This document shows, piece by piece, positions 19,462-27,303 of a stretch of 64,000 nt of DNA; position 1 is the stretch's first letter, and each line of letters opens with the position of its first letter. The translations under genes were made by a program, and so were the position numbers. The DNA is from Candidatus Peribacteria bacterium (lineage in GTDB: Bacteria; Patescibacteriota; Gracilibacteria; Peribacterales; Peribacteraceae): assembly GCA_023038255.1 (NCBI GenBank), contig CP082927.1, positions 268,436-332,435 on the forward strand. The letters are read 5' to 3'. The notes below the pieces were generated by a model that was not told the origin of the DNA, did no database searches, and saw nothing but the letters and a program-made list of their open reading frames with translations.

Positions 19462-19524
19462 GGACCGCTGCCGCGGGGGCATTCTTTTTGGCCATGCCCC
19501 AAAAAGAATCAAAAAGTGCGGTCC
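19462..19524 (+). repeat. Dispersed double-hairpin element, copy A
   Basis: Outer stem GGACCGC/GCGGTCC (19462-19468, 19518-19524) encloses inner stem ATTCTTTTTGG/CCAAAAAGAAT. Copy B at 26146-26207 has the same plan with changed but still paired bases. Both copies are followed by C-rich sequence (CCCCTTCACCCCCC). The gap 19372-19709 (338 bp) holds this element and no gene; open frames across it are repeat artefacts. Confidence 0.7.
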
Positions 19525-19709
19525 GGCCAGTGCATTCCCGCTGACCCCTTCACCCCCCCCCGTTTACCCTGAGCCCCCCGCACTTCGATTCGTTGCGACT
19601 CACTCAGTGTCGGCCTCTACATCTCTGACGCACCCATGAAAGGGGAATTTCTTGCTTTATTGGATTAGCACTCTAGTATAGGGAGTGATATTTATTTTCA
19701 CCTATCCAT

Positions 19710-19976
19710 ATGGCAGAAAAAGAACGAGCTAAGGAACTTGGAGGCATTACCGTTGATGTTGCGGAGCCTCGACGATTTTTTTGTGATCGAGCGTTTGTTC
19801 TTAACAATGACGAACACTTTGTCCTTGCACTGCAAACAGGGTCAGTTATTGACGCTCAATATGCTTTCACGCCCAAGCATATGAAGCGTTTACTGCTCCG
19901 TATAAAGGAAAAGCTCGACGCGTATGAAGCACAGAATGGCATACTAGATGTGACACTACCTTCCGATGAGGTATGA
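19710..19976 (+). CDS. Small protein resembling DUF3467
   Basis: 88 residues. The pattern AFVLNNDEHFVLALQTG... followed by FTPKHMKRLLLRI and YEAQNG resembles DUF3467 proteins (strand-rich first half, a P.H..R.l...L...l..YE..fG helix in the second). Function of that family is unknown. The stop overlaps the start of the next gene by 4 nt (ATGA), which suggests translational coupling. No Shine-Dalgarno. Confidence 0.65.
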   Translation: MAEKERAKELGGITVDVAEPRRFFCDRAFVLNNDEHFVLALQTGSVIDAQYAFTPKHMKRLLLRIKEKLDAYEAQNGILDVTLPSDEV

Positions 19977-20353
19977 GCGGCGAGATAGTTATCACCCCAG
20001 AGCTAGAAAAGACAGCTAGCATTGCATTGCAGTGCATATCTGCCCATGGCACATTTCTTAAGTGGATACTCGGTATCGTCGGAGTGGCTTGGGTTACCAC
20101 TGTGTGTGGGGCTTACAGGCTTGGGAAAATACGTCGTGAGATTGAATTCCAAGGACAGTTGATACGGGGGGACTTTTCTGGCAACAGGCAACCAATCGGC
20201 ATTCCTAAAGGGTCTGAGACCGATTCCGTCCCACTACAGTTGCCGAATAAAACTTCTTCTGGAGATTCTCATATGCTCCGATTGCCAGCGTTCCAACGAC
20301 TAGACCACCAAGAGGCATACCCAAAATCAGACCAGCCCAAAAGCCAAGAATAA
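19973..20353 (+). CDS. Single-pass membrane protein coupled to the DUF3467-like gene
   Basis: 126 residues. One hydrophobic segment (about 30-47, WILGIVGVAWVTTVCGAYRLG) follows a short N-terminal helix. The rest is polar and low in order (Gln, Pro, Ser). Start overlaps the previous stop by 4 nt. No family recognised. After it, the interval 20354-20633 holds two repeats and no gene. Confidence 0.6.
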   Translation: MSGEIVITPELEKTASIALQCISAHGTFLKWILGIVGVAWVTTVCGAYRLGKIRREIEFQGQLIRGDFSGNRQPIGIPKGSETDSVPLQLPNKTSSGDSHMLRLPAFQRLDHQEAYPKSDQPKSQE

Positions 20354-20454
20354 ATGGATCGTACATAAGAACCTCTTAGGTTAGGGCTCCCAGCCCTTGG
20401 GTGCATTAGGTATATACGGGCGCTCAGTGTCCTTCTCCTGTTGCGACAGTCGAA

Positions 20455-20534
20455 GGGTGGCCGGACACCTCGCCATGGACGACGGGCCCTCATTTTCCCT
20501 GCAGGAAAATGGACCTGGTGGAATTTCTTTTATG
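20455..20534 (+). repeat. Second dispersed element, copy C
   Basis: GGGTGGCCGGAC, then a CCTCATTTTCCCTGCAGGAAAATGG palindrome-type hairpin (stem ATTTTCC/GGAAAAT) and ACCTGGTGGAA-TTTCTTTTA. The same order of blocks occurs at 26244-26317, directly behind the double-hairpin copy B. Confidence 0.7.
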
Positions 20535-20541
20535 TATTTCC

Positions 20542-20569
20542 CGGTAACTGATAACCGGTAACAGGTAAC
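20542..20569 (-). repeat. Heptanucleotide tandem repeat, copy 2
   Basis: On the minus strand four 7-nt units read GTTACCT, GTTACCG, GTTATCA, GTTACCG. It lies immediately after copy C of the second dispersed element and ahead of polX. Confidence 0.7.
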
Positions 20570-20633
20570 GAGAGGCAAGTGGGCGGCAGGGGGGAGGGTG
20601 GCTCTGAAGAGCGGGGTGAGGCAGAATATCCTC

Positions 20634-22364
20634 ATGACCAACGCCGACATCGCTGCTGTCTTCGAGCGCATTGGCGCCGTGCTGAATCTGCAGGGGGAAA
20701 ATCCGTTTCGGGTGCGGGCGTACGATCGTGCGGCGCAGACCATTGCGTCTATGTCGGAGGAGCTGAAGACCGTGCTTGCCAATGGCGGACGTGATGCGCT
20801 TCTGGAAATTCCGGGCATCGGGAAAGATCTGGCGGACAAGATTGAAGAATTGCTCAGTACCGGCAAACTCGAATACCTCATCGAGCTGCAGAAGAAAGTA
20901 CCGAAGGGGCTCTTCGATATTATGGAGATTCCCGGCATGGGTCCGAAGAAGACGAAATTTGTGTGGGAGGAGTTCAAGGTCACAAGTATTCCGGAACTGG
21001 AGACACTCGCAACATCCGGCAAACTGATTGGGCTGAAAAGCTGGGGCGAGAAATCCGTGCAGAATATTCTGAGCGGCATTGCGGCCAAGGCCAAAAACGG
21101 CGGACGGACAGCGCTGCCTGTTGCCATGGCGATTGCGGAGCAGATGAAGGAGCGGCTGATGGCGTCCAAGCTGTGTACGAAGGTGGAGATTGCGGGAAGT
21201 ATGCGGCGGCGCAAGGAGACGATCGGGGATATTGATTTTCTGGTCTGCGGCAAAAAGGTGCAGGAGATTATGGAGGTGTTTTGTACCGGTGAGGGCGTGG
21301 CGGAAATTCTTGCCAAGGGCGAGACCAAATCGAGCGTGCGGCTGGAGAGCGGACTGCAGATGGATTTGCGTGTGGTGCCGGAGGAAGTGTTTGGGGCAGC
21401 GCTGCATTATTTTACCGGCAGCAAAGAGCACAATGTGCATATCCGACAGATTGGTATCCGCAAGGGGCTCACGATTTCCGAATGGGGCGTGTACGAAGGA
21501 ACTGCAGAGAAAAAAGGAAAGCTGATGGCGTCTAAAACCGAGGAAGATGTGTACAGGGCAATCGGTCTTACGTACGTGGAGCCGGAATTGCGCGAGGACA
21601 GAGGGGAAGTGGAGCTCGCGCAAAAAGGGAAACTGCCGTCGCTTATTACTGAAAAAGATTTGCGTGGGGATCTCCACATGCACAGTACGTTCAGTGATGG
21701 CGCAGCGTCGATGATCGACATGGCGGAGGCGGCAAAAAAACTGGGACACGACTACATCGCCATCACGGACCACGGATCTGCAATGGGCATGGTGTATGGA
21801 ATCAAAGAGGACAATATTGATGCGTATCTGAAAAAAATTGAGGAAGCGCGGAAGGCCGTGCCGGGGATTCACATTCTGGCAGGCGTGGAAGTCGATATCG
21901 AAAAAGACGGATCGCTCTATCTGTCCGACAGCGTTCTGAAGAAACTCGATTGGGTCGTGGCAGCAGTCCACGGGAATTTTGCAATGAGTGAGGAAGACAT
22001 GACCAAGCGCATCCTTAGAGCTCTGGAGAATCCCTATGTCCGGCTCTTTGCCCACCCGACATCCCGCCTCCTCCTCAAGCGTGATCCCATCCGGTACGAC
22101 ATGGATGCCGTGATGAAAAAAGCGGCAGAGAAGGGGATTGCCCTGGAGATCAATGCATCACCGGACAGAATGGATCTGCATGATCAGCATGTACGGCGTG
22201 CGAAAGAAGCAGGGGTAACGCTCTGTATTGATAGCGATGCCCACCGGCCTGGAGGGCTGGATTATCGTTTCGGTCTCATCCAGGCGCGCAGAGGGTGGAT
22301 TGAGAAAAAAGACGTGCTCAATACAAAAACCTGGGCGCAGTTTGAGAAGTGGCTCAAGCGTTGA
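20634..22364 (+). CDS. polX: Family X DNA polymerase with PHP domain (PolX)
   Basis: 576 residues from ATG 20634; the frame upstream of it runs into repeat-bearing sequence. Bacterial PolX fills short gaps in base-excision repair and has a 3'-5' exonuclease/AP endonuclease in its PHP domain. Order: N-terminal 8-kDa-like and HhH region (LEIPGIGKDLADKIEELL), polymerase palm with AGSMRRRKETIGDIDFLV (two catalytic Asp in DID) and a third acidic site in LQMDLRVV, then the PHP domain with GDLHMHSTFSDG, AITDHG and the later INASPDRMD and SDAHRP metal-binding segments. Length matches the family. It stands alone and meets a zinc-ribbon gene end to end. Confidence 0.96.
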   Translation: MTNADIAAVFERIGAVLNLQGENPFRVRAYDRAAQTIASMSEELKTVLANGGRDALLEIPGIGKDLADKIEELLSTGKLEYLIELQKKVPKGLFDIMEIPGMGPKKTKFVWEEFKVTSIPELETLATSGKLIGLKSWGEKSVQNILSGIAAKAKNGGRTALPVAMAIAEQMKERLMASKLCTKVEIAGSMRRRKETIGDIDFLVCGKKVQEIMEVFCTGEGVAEILAKGETKSSVRLESGLQMDLRVVPEEVFGAALHYFTGSKEHNVHIRQIGIRKGLTISEWGVYEGTAEKKGKLMASKTEEDVYRAIGLTYVEPELREDRGEVELAQKGKLPSLITEKDLRGDLHMHSTFSDGAASMIDMAEAAKKLGHDYIAITDHGSAMGMVYGIKEDNIDAYLKKIEEARKAVPGIHILAGVEVDIEKDGSLYLSDSVLKKLDWVVAAVHGNFAMSEEDMTKRILRALENPYVRLFAHPTSRLLLKRDPIRYDMDAVMKKAAEKGIALEINASPDRMDLHDQHVRRAKEAGVTLCIDSDAHRPGGLDYRFGLIQARRGWIEKKDVLNTKTWAQFEKWLKR

Positions 22365-22511
22365 TCACTGTTGTCCGTTGTCGCAACAGGTCTCGCACAA
22401 CACCCCGCAGACACTGCAGTGCTTTTTCAGTCTGCGTTCTATTAATGTGCCGCCACAGACAAGACAGCGTTCTTCAAGAGGACACTGTGTTATGGCCTGA
22501 GTTTCCACCAT
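22365..22511 (-). CDS. Small zinc-ribbon protein (48 residues)
   Basis: ATG 22511 to TGA 22365. The sequence has the CxxCGG...C.VCG..CETCC spacing of a tiny zinc ribbon (CLVCGGTLIERRLKKHCSVCG, then ETCCDNG), a pattern found in many short bacterial proteins with a CPxCGG...C..C....E.CC plan. Role unknown, probably protein or nucleic-acid binding. It overlaps the upstream membrane-protein gene by 22 nt in a different frame and abuts the polX stop, so it is easily missed. Confidence 0.7.
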   Translation of the reverse strand: MVETQAITQCPLEERCLVCGGTLIERRLKKHCSVCGVLCETCCDNGQQ

Positions 22512-22660
22512 GTTCCTATGAGGGAAAGGCCAATCACTATGAAGAACGTGGCGACTATGTATGCAATCAGATCCGGCTGGATAAGAATCATGATGCCGAA
22601 GAGGAGTGCGAGGAGGCCGCTGGAGAGCAGGGAAGACCCGACGAGAGAAGATGGACGCAT
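22490..22660 (-). CDS. DUF3096-like small membrane protein
   Basis: 56 residues from ATG 22660, placed exactly 6 nt after TATACT (22672-22667). Two hydrophobic helices with ALLFGIMILIQPDLIAYIV and FFIVIGLSLIG match the DUF3096 pattern of a GILIL..P.ll.yIVa...i.iGl stretch. An in-frame ATG further upstream is rejected because it would run through the preceding terminator. It overlaps the zinc-ribbon gene by 22 nt, forming a compact two-gene unit. Confidence 0.7.
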   Translation of the reverse strand: MRPSSLVGSSLLSSGLLALLFGIMILIQPDLIAYIVATFFIVIGLSLIGTWWKLRP

Positions 22661-22689
22661 GGCAGTAGTATAACTGTGATTTGTGATAC

Positions 22690-22722
22690 GAAAAAGCAAG
22701 GCACCCGTGAAGGTGCCTTGGC
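22690..22722 (-). terminator. Intrinsic terminator
   Basis: On the minus strand AAGGCACC-TTCACG-GGTGCCTT is followed by GCTTTTTCG. It ends the 242-residue gene at 22767-23495 and separates it from the DUF3096-like promoter. Confidence 0.75.
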
Positions 22723-22766
22723 AGAAGGTCATTCGGATGGAGGATGTGACGCTTTGATGGAAATTG

Positions 22767-23495
22767 CTACAACAGCGCAGGGTTCACGTGGCAATCGGTC
22801 AGTTTGCGGCCGGGGAATAGCGCCTTGAAATGCGCCGGGCCCAGGATAGACAGTTCATGCTTGGCCGATGCAATGGCGTCTGCATTGCCGTTCTTTTTAC
22901 AGTGTGTCAGGTGATCAGTGGCGCGGGTGCAGGCGTTGCCGTACATGAGGAAGCCATTGTTCTGTTCTTTGCCGGCGAGGAACAGTCGCATTTGGTGTGT
23001 GAACAGGAAGGCAAACAAGCCATCCTGGTCTCCCTCCTCGATTTCTCTCGCAGCGATAAGCGCGTCGGCCCCGTGCTTGCTATGGGCTCCAGAACGAGAG
23101 CTATACGCCTCCGCATACAACGTTTTTCCCGTCAGCGGTTCCTTCCAGCCGATGGCGCCCAGTGACGCGATCGCGTAGGCATTCGCATAGAACTTCACCA
23201 GAGCCGGACGGGGTGTGGTTGAAGCCGCGTAACTGGCGAAATCCGCATACAGGTCTTGGCAGACAGGCACGTCAGTCGCCTTGAAAGTCGCCTTGTTAAA
23301 CCGACGAATCGATTGCAGCAAGTTGAATGTTGCCGTGCCGTTCCACGGAGACGGAACCGTCTCGGCAATCACATTCAGTTGCTGTGCATGATGCAGCACA
23401 CGGTGCTGCCGCAGCAATTCTGTCAGCAGATCCTCGTTCCAGTGTTCAACATGCAGCCAGCCTTCTCCATGGGCAGGTAGGGTCGTGGTTTCCAT
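22767..23495 (-). CDS. Unknown soluble protein with clear ribosome site
   Basis: 242 residues, no signal peptide and no membrane helix. It is rich in Ala, His and aromatic residues, mostly helical by appearance, with scattered Cys and His (HCKKNGNAD, DCHVNPALL) but no motif I recognise. The ATG is preceded by AAAGGAG at 10 nt, one of few Shine-Dalgarno sites in the window, and the gene has its own terminator. It is divergent from the MGMT-type gene across 168 bp. Function unknown. Confidence 0.7.
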   Translation of the reverse strand: METTTLPAHGEGWLHVEHWNEDLLTELLRQHRVLHHAQQLNVIAETVPSPWNGTATFNLLQSIRRFNKATFKATDVPVCQDLYADFASYAASTTPRPALVKFYANAYAIASLGAIGWKEPLTGKTLYAEAYSSRSGAHSKHGADALIAAREIEEGDQDGLFAFLFTHQMRLFLAGKEQNNGFLMYGNACTRATDHLTHCKKNGNADAIASAKHELSILGPAHFKALFPGRKLTDCHVNPALL

Positions 23496-23663
23496 TGTCT
23501 ACATTCTCCTTTGAAGTGAATGACCAATAACGAGCTAACATCGCTGGTTACAGTCATCAAAAATGTTAGTTGCAGTAACCTACTATTTTTTAGGAACGTG
23601 TCAAATATTGTAAACATCAGGAAATTCTTGCTATCCCCCGCATCATTCGCCATCCTTTCCTCT

Positions 23664-24140
23664 ATGCCCTCCACCCTTACACAGGCAATAGTGTCCACTC
23701 CGGTCGGTTCATTAAAGGTGACAGCATCGGAAAAAGGGCTCGTAAAAGTGTCATTAATGAACAAAAAAGGAGATCAGCAAAAACCGCAGCAGAAACTGCT
23801 CAATGAAATTATAAATCAAATAAAAGAGTACTTTGCAGGACACCGGAGGATGTTTGATGTCCCTCTGGATCGGGAGGGAACTGACTTCCAGAAAAAAGTC
23901 TGGAAGGAGACGGCAAAAATCCCCTTTGGAAAGACTCTCACCTACAGCGATATTGCCAAAAAGATCGGACATCCGAAGGCGGTGCGGGCGGTGGGGACTG
24001 CTCTTGGGAAGAATCCCGTCTGTATCGTGATTCCGTGTCACCGGGTTCTGCCTAAAAGCGGGGGAATCGGGAGCTATGCGTATGGGGCAAAGATGAAGAA
24101 ATGGCTCCTTTCCCATGAGACGACAGTCACAGCATCCTAA
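23664..24140 (+). CDS. ogt: Methylated-DNA--protein-cysteine methyltransferase
   Basis: 158 residues from ATG 23664; a longer frame upstream lacks similarity. The protein removes O6-alkyl groups from guanine by irreversible transfer to its own Cys. The active-site motif IPCHRV is present (Cys about 125), preceded by the helix-turn-helix DNA-binding part (TYSDIAKKIGHPKAVRAVGTALGKNP) and followed by GSYAYGAKMKKWLL. The short N-terminal domain is typical of Ogt-type single-domain proteins without the Ada regulator part. Confidence 0.95.
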   Translation: MPSTLTQAIVSTPVGSLKVTASEKGLVKVSLMNKKGDQQKPQQKLLNEIINQIKEYFAGHRRMFDVPLDREGTDFQKKVWKETAKIPFGKTLTYSDIAKKIGHPKAVRAVGTALGKNPVCIVIPCHRVLPKSGGIGSYAYGAKMKKWLLSHETTVTAS

Positions 24141-24209
24141 AAAGCCCGAATTCGCACCTGAAAGCACTGTTTCCAGTTGCTTTTTCACGTTAAAGCCTCT
24201 ATACAGTGT

Positions 24210-24242
24210 GCTCGCGCCTCCGGCTTTCGCGAGCGCTTTTCT
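24210..24242 (+). terminator. Hairpin between ogt and typA
   Basis: GCTCGCG/CGCGAGC (7 bp, 24210-24216 with 24228-24234) is followed by GCTTTTCTTT. A TATACA hexamer just upstream at 24200 could be the typA promoter, in which case this hairpin would sit in the typA leader. Confidence 0.5.
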
Positions 24243-24252
24243 TTAAACCACT

Positions 24253-26046
24253 ATGGATATCCGCAATATCGCCATTATCGCACACGTTGACCATGGAAAG
24301 ACTACCCTCGTTGATGCCCTTCTGAAGCAGGGTGGAGCCTTTGAGGCACACGAGACAGTGGGAGAGCTGATCATGGACTCCAATGATCAGGAACGTGAGC
24401 GCGGTATCACCATTTACGCCAAGAATACGTCTATCCAGTACAAGGATTGTAAAATCAATATCGTCGATACCCCGGGACATGCCGACTTCGGATCCGAAGT
24501 GGAGCGTATCCTCCGGACTGTCGATTGTGTTTTACTCTTGGTAGATGCACAGGAAGGACCTATGCCGCAGACAAAATTTGTTCTTAAAAAGTCGCTTGAA
24601 TTAGGGCTCCGTCCAATTGTGGTTATCAATAAAATTGATAAACCTGCTGCAAGAGCCATGAAAGTGATCGACATGGTGTTTGATCTCTTTGTGACATTGG
24701 GTGCTACCGATGAACAGCTTGATTTCCCTTATATTTTCACCATTGCCCGCGAAGGAATTGCGAAGAAGAATCTGGAAGATGAATCTACGAACTTAAACCC
24801 GCTCTACGATCTCATCATGGAACATGTAAAGCCTGCAGATCAGAATATCGAGGCTCCTTTCCGTATGCAGCCCTCCAGTCTTGGTTACGACAACTACGTC
24901 GGACGCCTGGCTATTGGACGCGTGTATGAAGGAATTGCGAAAGTGGGAGACAAAGTCTTCATCCGCAATCTCGAGGGAGAAGTGCGCACAGGAAAAATTG
25001 CGAAGATCTTCATTTACCTCGGACTCAAGCGTGCAGAAGTACAGGAAGCACGCGCCGGAGATATTGTTATTATTGCAGGTATCCCCGACATCTACGTAGG
25101 AGAAACAATCGCAACTGCTGAAGACACACCGGCATTGCCAACGCTCAAAATCGACCCGCCCACTGTCACCATGACCTTCATGGTCAATGACTCTCCCTTT
25201 GCCGGCAAAGAAGGAAAGCTTGTGACTACCCGCCATATCAAGGCTCGTTTGGACAAAGAAAAGGAAACAAACGTGGGACTGAAGGTAGAGGAGGTCCCGA
25301 ACAGCGATAGTTATCAGGTATCAGGACGTGGAGAGCTGCACTTGTCCGTGCTCCTTGAATCCATGCGTCGCGAAGGATTTGAAGTACAGGTCAGTCGCCC
25401 GCAAGTGATTATGCGGACGGGAGAGGGAGGCAAGAAGGAAGAGCCGATCGAACAGGCAATTATCGATGTGCCGGAAGCGTATCAGGGAACCATCATCAAC
25501 CTGCTCAATGCCCGCAAAGGAGAGTTGGTCGATATGCGCACAGAAGAAGGTCACACTCGTATGGAATTCAAAGTACCGACGCGCGGATTGCTCGGGTTCC
25601 GTGGCGAATTTGTTGTAGAAACACGCGGTGAAGGAATTCTGAACCACTCCTTCATTGAGTATGCTGAATACAAGGGTGATCTGCCCGGCCGCACGCGTGG
25701 TTCCATCATCTCCATGCTTGCAGGAGAGGCAACCGGTTTCGATCTCTGGAAAATACAGGAGCGCGGTGTGCTCTTTATTGGACCTCAAACCAAGATGTAC
25801 GAAGGAATGATTATTGGTGAGAGTGCAAAAGAGCAGGATATGGCGGTCAACGTTACCAAGGGCAAGAAACTCAGTAACATGCGTTCGTCCGGTGCCGACG
25901 AAGCCATTACCCTCGTGCCCGTGAAGCCGATGAGTTTGGAACAGGCGCTTGAATATATTGCCGATGATGAATTGGTAGAAATAACGCCCACCAACATTCG
26001 TCTTCGCAAGAAGCTTTTGACGGAGAATGAGCGTAAGCGCGGGTAA
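24253..26046 (+). CDS. typA: Ribosome-associated GTPase TypA/BipA
   Basis: 597 residues, usual for the family. TypA is a translational GTPase related to EF-G, binding the 70S ribosome and helping 50S assembly and stress growth. G1 AHVDHGKTT, the switch-I RERGITI, G3 DTPGHADF, G4 NKIDKP and the GTPase domain II barrel are present, followed by EF-G-like domains III and V and the TypA-specific C-terminal domain (GEATGFDLWKIQERG, QTKMYEGMIIGE). It is a single gene. The downstream 330-bp gap holds dispersed repeats only. Confidence 0.97.
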   Translation: MDIRNIAIIAHVDHGKTTLVDALLKQGGAFEAHETVGELIMDSNDQERERGITIYAKNTSIQYKDCKINIVDTPGHADFGSEVERILRTVDCVLLLVDAQEGPMPQTKFVLKKSLELGLRPIVVINKIDKPAARAMKVIDMVFDLFVTLGATDEQLDFPYIFTIAREGIAKKNLEDESTNLNPLYDLIMEHVKPADQNIEAPFRMQPSSLGYDNYVGRLAIGRVYEGIAKVGDKVFIRNLEGEVRTGKIAKIFIYLGLKRAEVQEARAGDIVIIAGIPDIYVGETIATAEDTPALPTLKIDPPTVTMTFMVNDSPFAGKEGKLVTTRHIKARLDKEKETNVGLKVEEVPNSDSYQVSGRGELHLSVLLESMRREGFEVQVSRPQVIMRTGEGGKKEEPIEQAIIDVPEAYQGTIINLLNARKGELVDMRTEEGHTRMEFKVPTRGLLGFRGEFVVETRGEGILNHSFIEYAEYKGDLPGRTRGSIISMLAGEATGFDLWKIQERGVLFIGPQTKMYEGMIIGESAKEQDMAVNVTKGKKLSNMRSSGADEAITLVPVKPMSLEQALEYIADDELVEITPTNIRLRKKLLTENERKRG

Positions 26047-26110
26047 TTAGTGTCACACTGAGCTCGTCGAAGTGTGTCATGCTGAGGACACTCGAAGCAT
26101 GTCTGTACTA
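26047..26110 (+). repeat. Pair of imperfect palindromes of the CTGAG...TCGAAG type
   Basis: Two adjacent short palindromes follow typA: TCACACTGAGCTCGTCGAAG-TGTG and CATGCTGAGGACACTCGAAG-CATG. They belong to the widespread intergenic type with CTGAG at the left and TCGAAG at the right of a small hairpin. They may act as a transcription end or mRNA stabiliser. Confidence 0.65.
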
Positions 26111-26145
26111 TAATCTCTTCTCTTTCTATGTAGATTCCCTCCGGG

Positions 26146-26207
26146 GGCCGCTGCCGCGGGGGCATTCTTTTTGCCCGTGCAGCAAAAAGAATCAAAAAGT
26201 GCGGTCC
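26146..26207 (+). repeat. Dispersed double-hairpin element, copy B
   Basis: Outer stem GGGCCGC/GCGGTCC and inner stem ATTCTTTTTGC/GCAAAAAGAAT. Compared with copy A (19462-19524), the inner closing pair is swapped (G-C to C-G) and the outer A-T is a G-T, so pairing is kept although sequence changed. Confidence 0.75.
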
Positions 26208-26243
26208 GGGCCAGCCGCCCCTCCACTTGCCCCTTCACCCCCC

Positions 26244-26317
26244 GGGTGGCCGGACTCCACCCCGACGAAACCTCATTTTCCCTGCGGGAAAATGGACCTG
26301 GTGGAACTTCTTTTTTA
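26244..26317 (+). repeat. Second dispersed element, copy B
   Basis: GGGTGGCCGGAC ... CCTCATTTTCCCTGCGGGAAAATGG ... ACCTGGTGGAACTTCTTTTTTA, nearly the same as 20455-20534. The hairpin here is ATTTTCCC-TGC-GGGAAAAT (8 bp). The rest of the gap to 26376 holds no gene. Confidence 0.7.
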
Positions 26318-26376
26318 TTAGAACAAACAGAACTCCCTCGCCCGTTCCGGGAGAGGGGCGGGGAGAAGGAGTGGTC

Positions 26377-27249
26377 TCACAAACTCAGTACTTTCACCTT
26401 CCGATGTGCGCAATCCTTGCTGCACGCAATCATCTTTCCTGACTGCTGACACCCCTGGCAGATCACAGAATCCTTGCTGCACACATGACACGCTCCGCGC
26501 AGGTCGCCCGGATTGCCGCAGTGGACGCAGAGGGTGTAGCGCTGGCTTGGTTTGAGATCCTGATCCACCGCCACACGGTGATCAAACACAAAGCATTCGC
26601 CTTCAAATTTTTCGGACGGGCACTGTTCCAGGTAATTCAGAATCCCTCCCTGCAGCTGATACACATTCTTATAGCCTTCTTCCTGCATAGCCAGAATCGC
26701 TTTTTCGCAGCGGATGCCGCCGGTGCAGTACATCAGAACTTTCTTGTCCTTTGGAATGCCGGAGTGTTTCACGAAGTCCGGGAATTCCTGGAAGGTTTCT
26801 GTCTGCGGATCAATAGCGCCTTTGAACATGCCAATTGCGGTTTCGTAGGTATTTCTCGCATCAATCACCACCACATCCTCCTCATCCATCACTCTGTTCC
26901 ATTCCTCCGGTGAGAGGTGATGATTCATGTCGCTGTCCGGATGCATGTCCGGGTTTCCGATGGCGACAATCTCTTCGCGGATCGTGACCTTCCATCTCTT
27001 GAACGGTTTCTCCGCTGTCGTGCTGTCTTTAAAAATCACGGAACCGAAACGTTCTGTAATCAGTGTCTTGAATGCGTCGATCGATTCTTTTGTTCCCGCG
27101 ACTGTTCCATTAATCCCTTCATGCGCGACCAGCAGCAGGCCACAGAGCTGATGATCTGTGCCGGCATCAAAGAGTGACTGGCGCACGGCCTCCACATCTG
27201 CGATGTGCAGGAACTTGTAAAACGCGGTGATAGACCAGGTATTCTGCAT
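26377..27249 (-). CDS. trhO: tRNA uridine(34) hydroxylase TrhO (rhodanese family)
   Basis: 290 residues. TrhO (YceA) makes 5-hydroxyuridine at the wobble position of some tRNAs, the first step to mo5U/cmo5U. The N-terminal acylphosphatase-like domain (GINGTVAGTKESIDAF) is followed by a rhodanese domain with VVIDARNTYE and the active-site loop YCTGGIRCEK, then the Cys-rich C-terminal region (CVHCG...CHVCS...CQGCQ...CSKDC) that likely binds zinc. Length is close to proteins of Gram-positive bacteria. It is divergent from the P-type ATPase, with only 54 bp between starts. Confidence 0.93.
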   Translation of the reverse strand: MQNTWSITAFYKFLHIADVEAVRQSLFDAGTDHQLCGLLLVAHEGINGTVAGTKESIDAFKTLITERFGSVIFKDSTTAEKPFKRWKVTIREEIVAIGNPDMHPDSDMNHHLSPEEWNRVMDEEDVVVIDARNTYETAIGMFKGAIDPQTETFQEFPDFVKHSGIPKDKKVLMYCTGGIRCEKAILAMQEEGYKNVYQLQGGILNYLEQCPSEKFEGECFVFDHRVAVDQDLKPSQRYTLCVHCGNPGDLRGACHVCSKDSVICQGCQQSGKMIACSKDCAHRKVKVLSL

Positions 27250-27303
27250 ACGACTAGTGAAACAGAGACGCAGGGCCGCCGCAAGCCGTGTTATACTGGG
27301 CCC

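Noticed and set aside
19358-19639. Open frames across the double-hairpin element (also 26079-26449)
   Set aside because: Similar translations at both copies come from the repeat DNA itself; the stems covary as RNA and not as codons.
20490-22055. Minus-strand 521-codon frame antisense to polX
   Set aside because: Shadow of polX codon bias with low-complexity His/Arg/Leu content and no domain.
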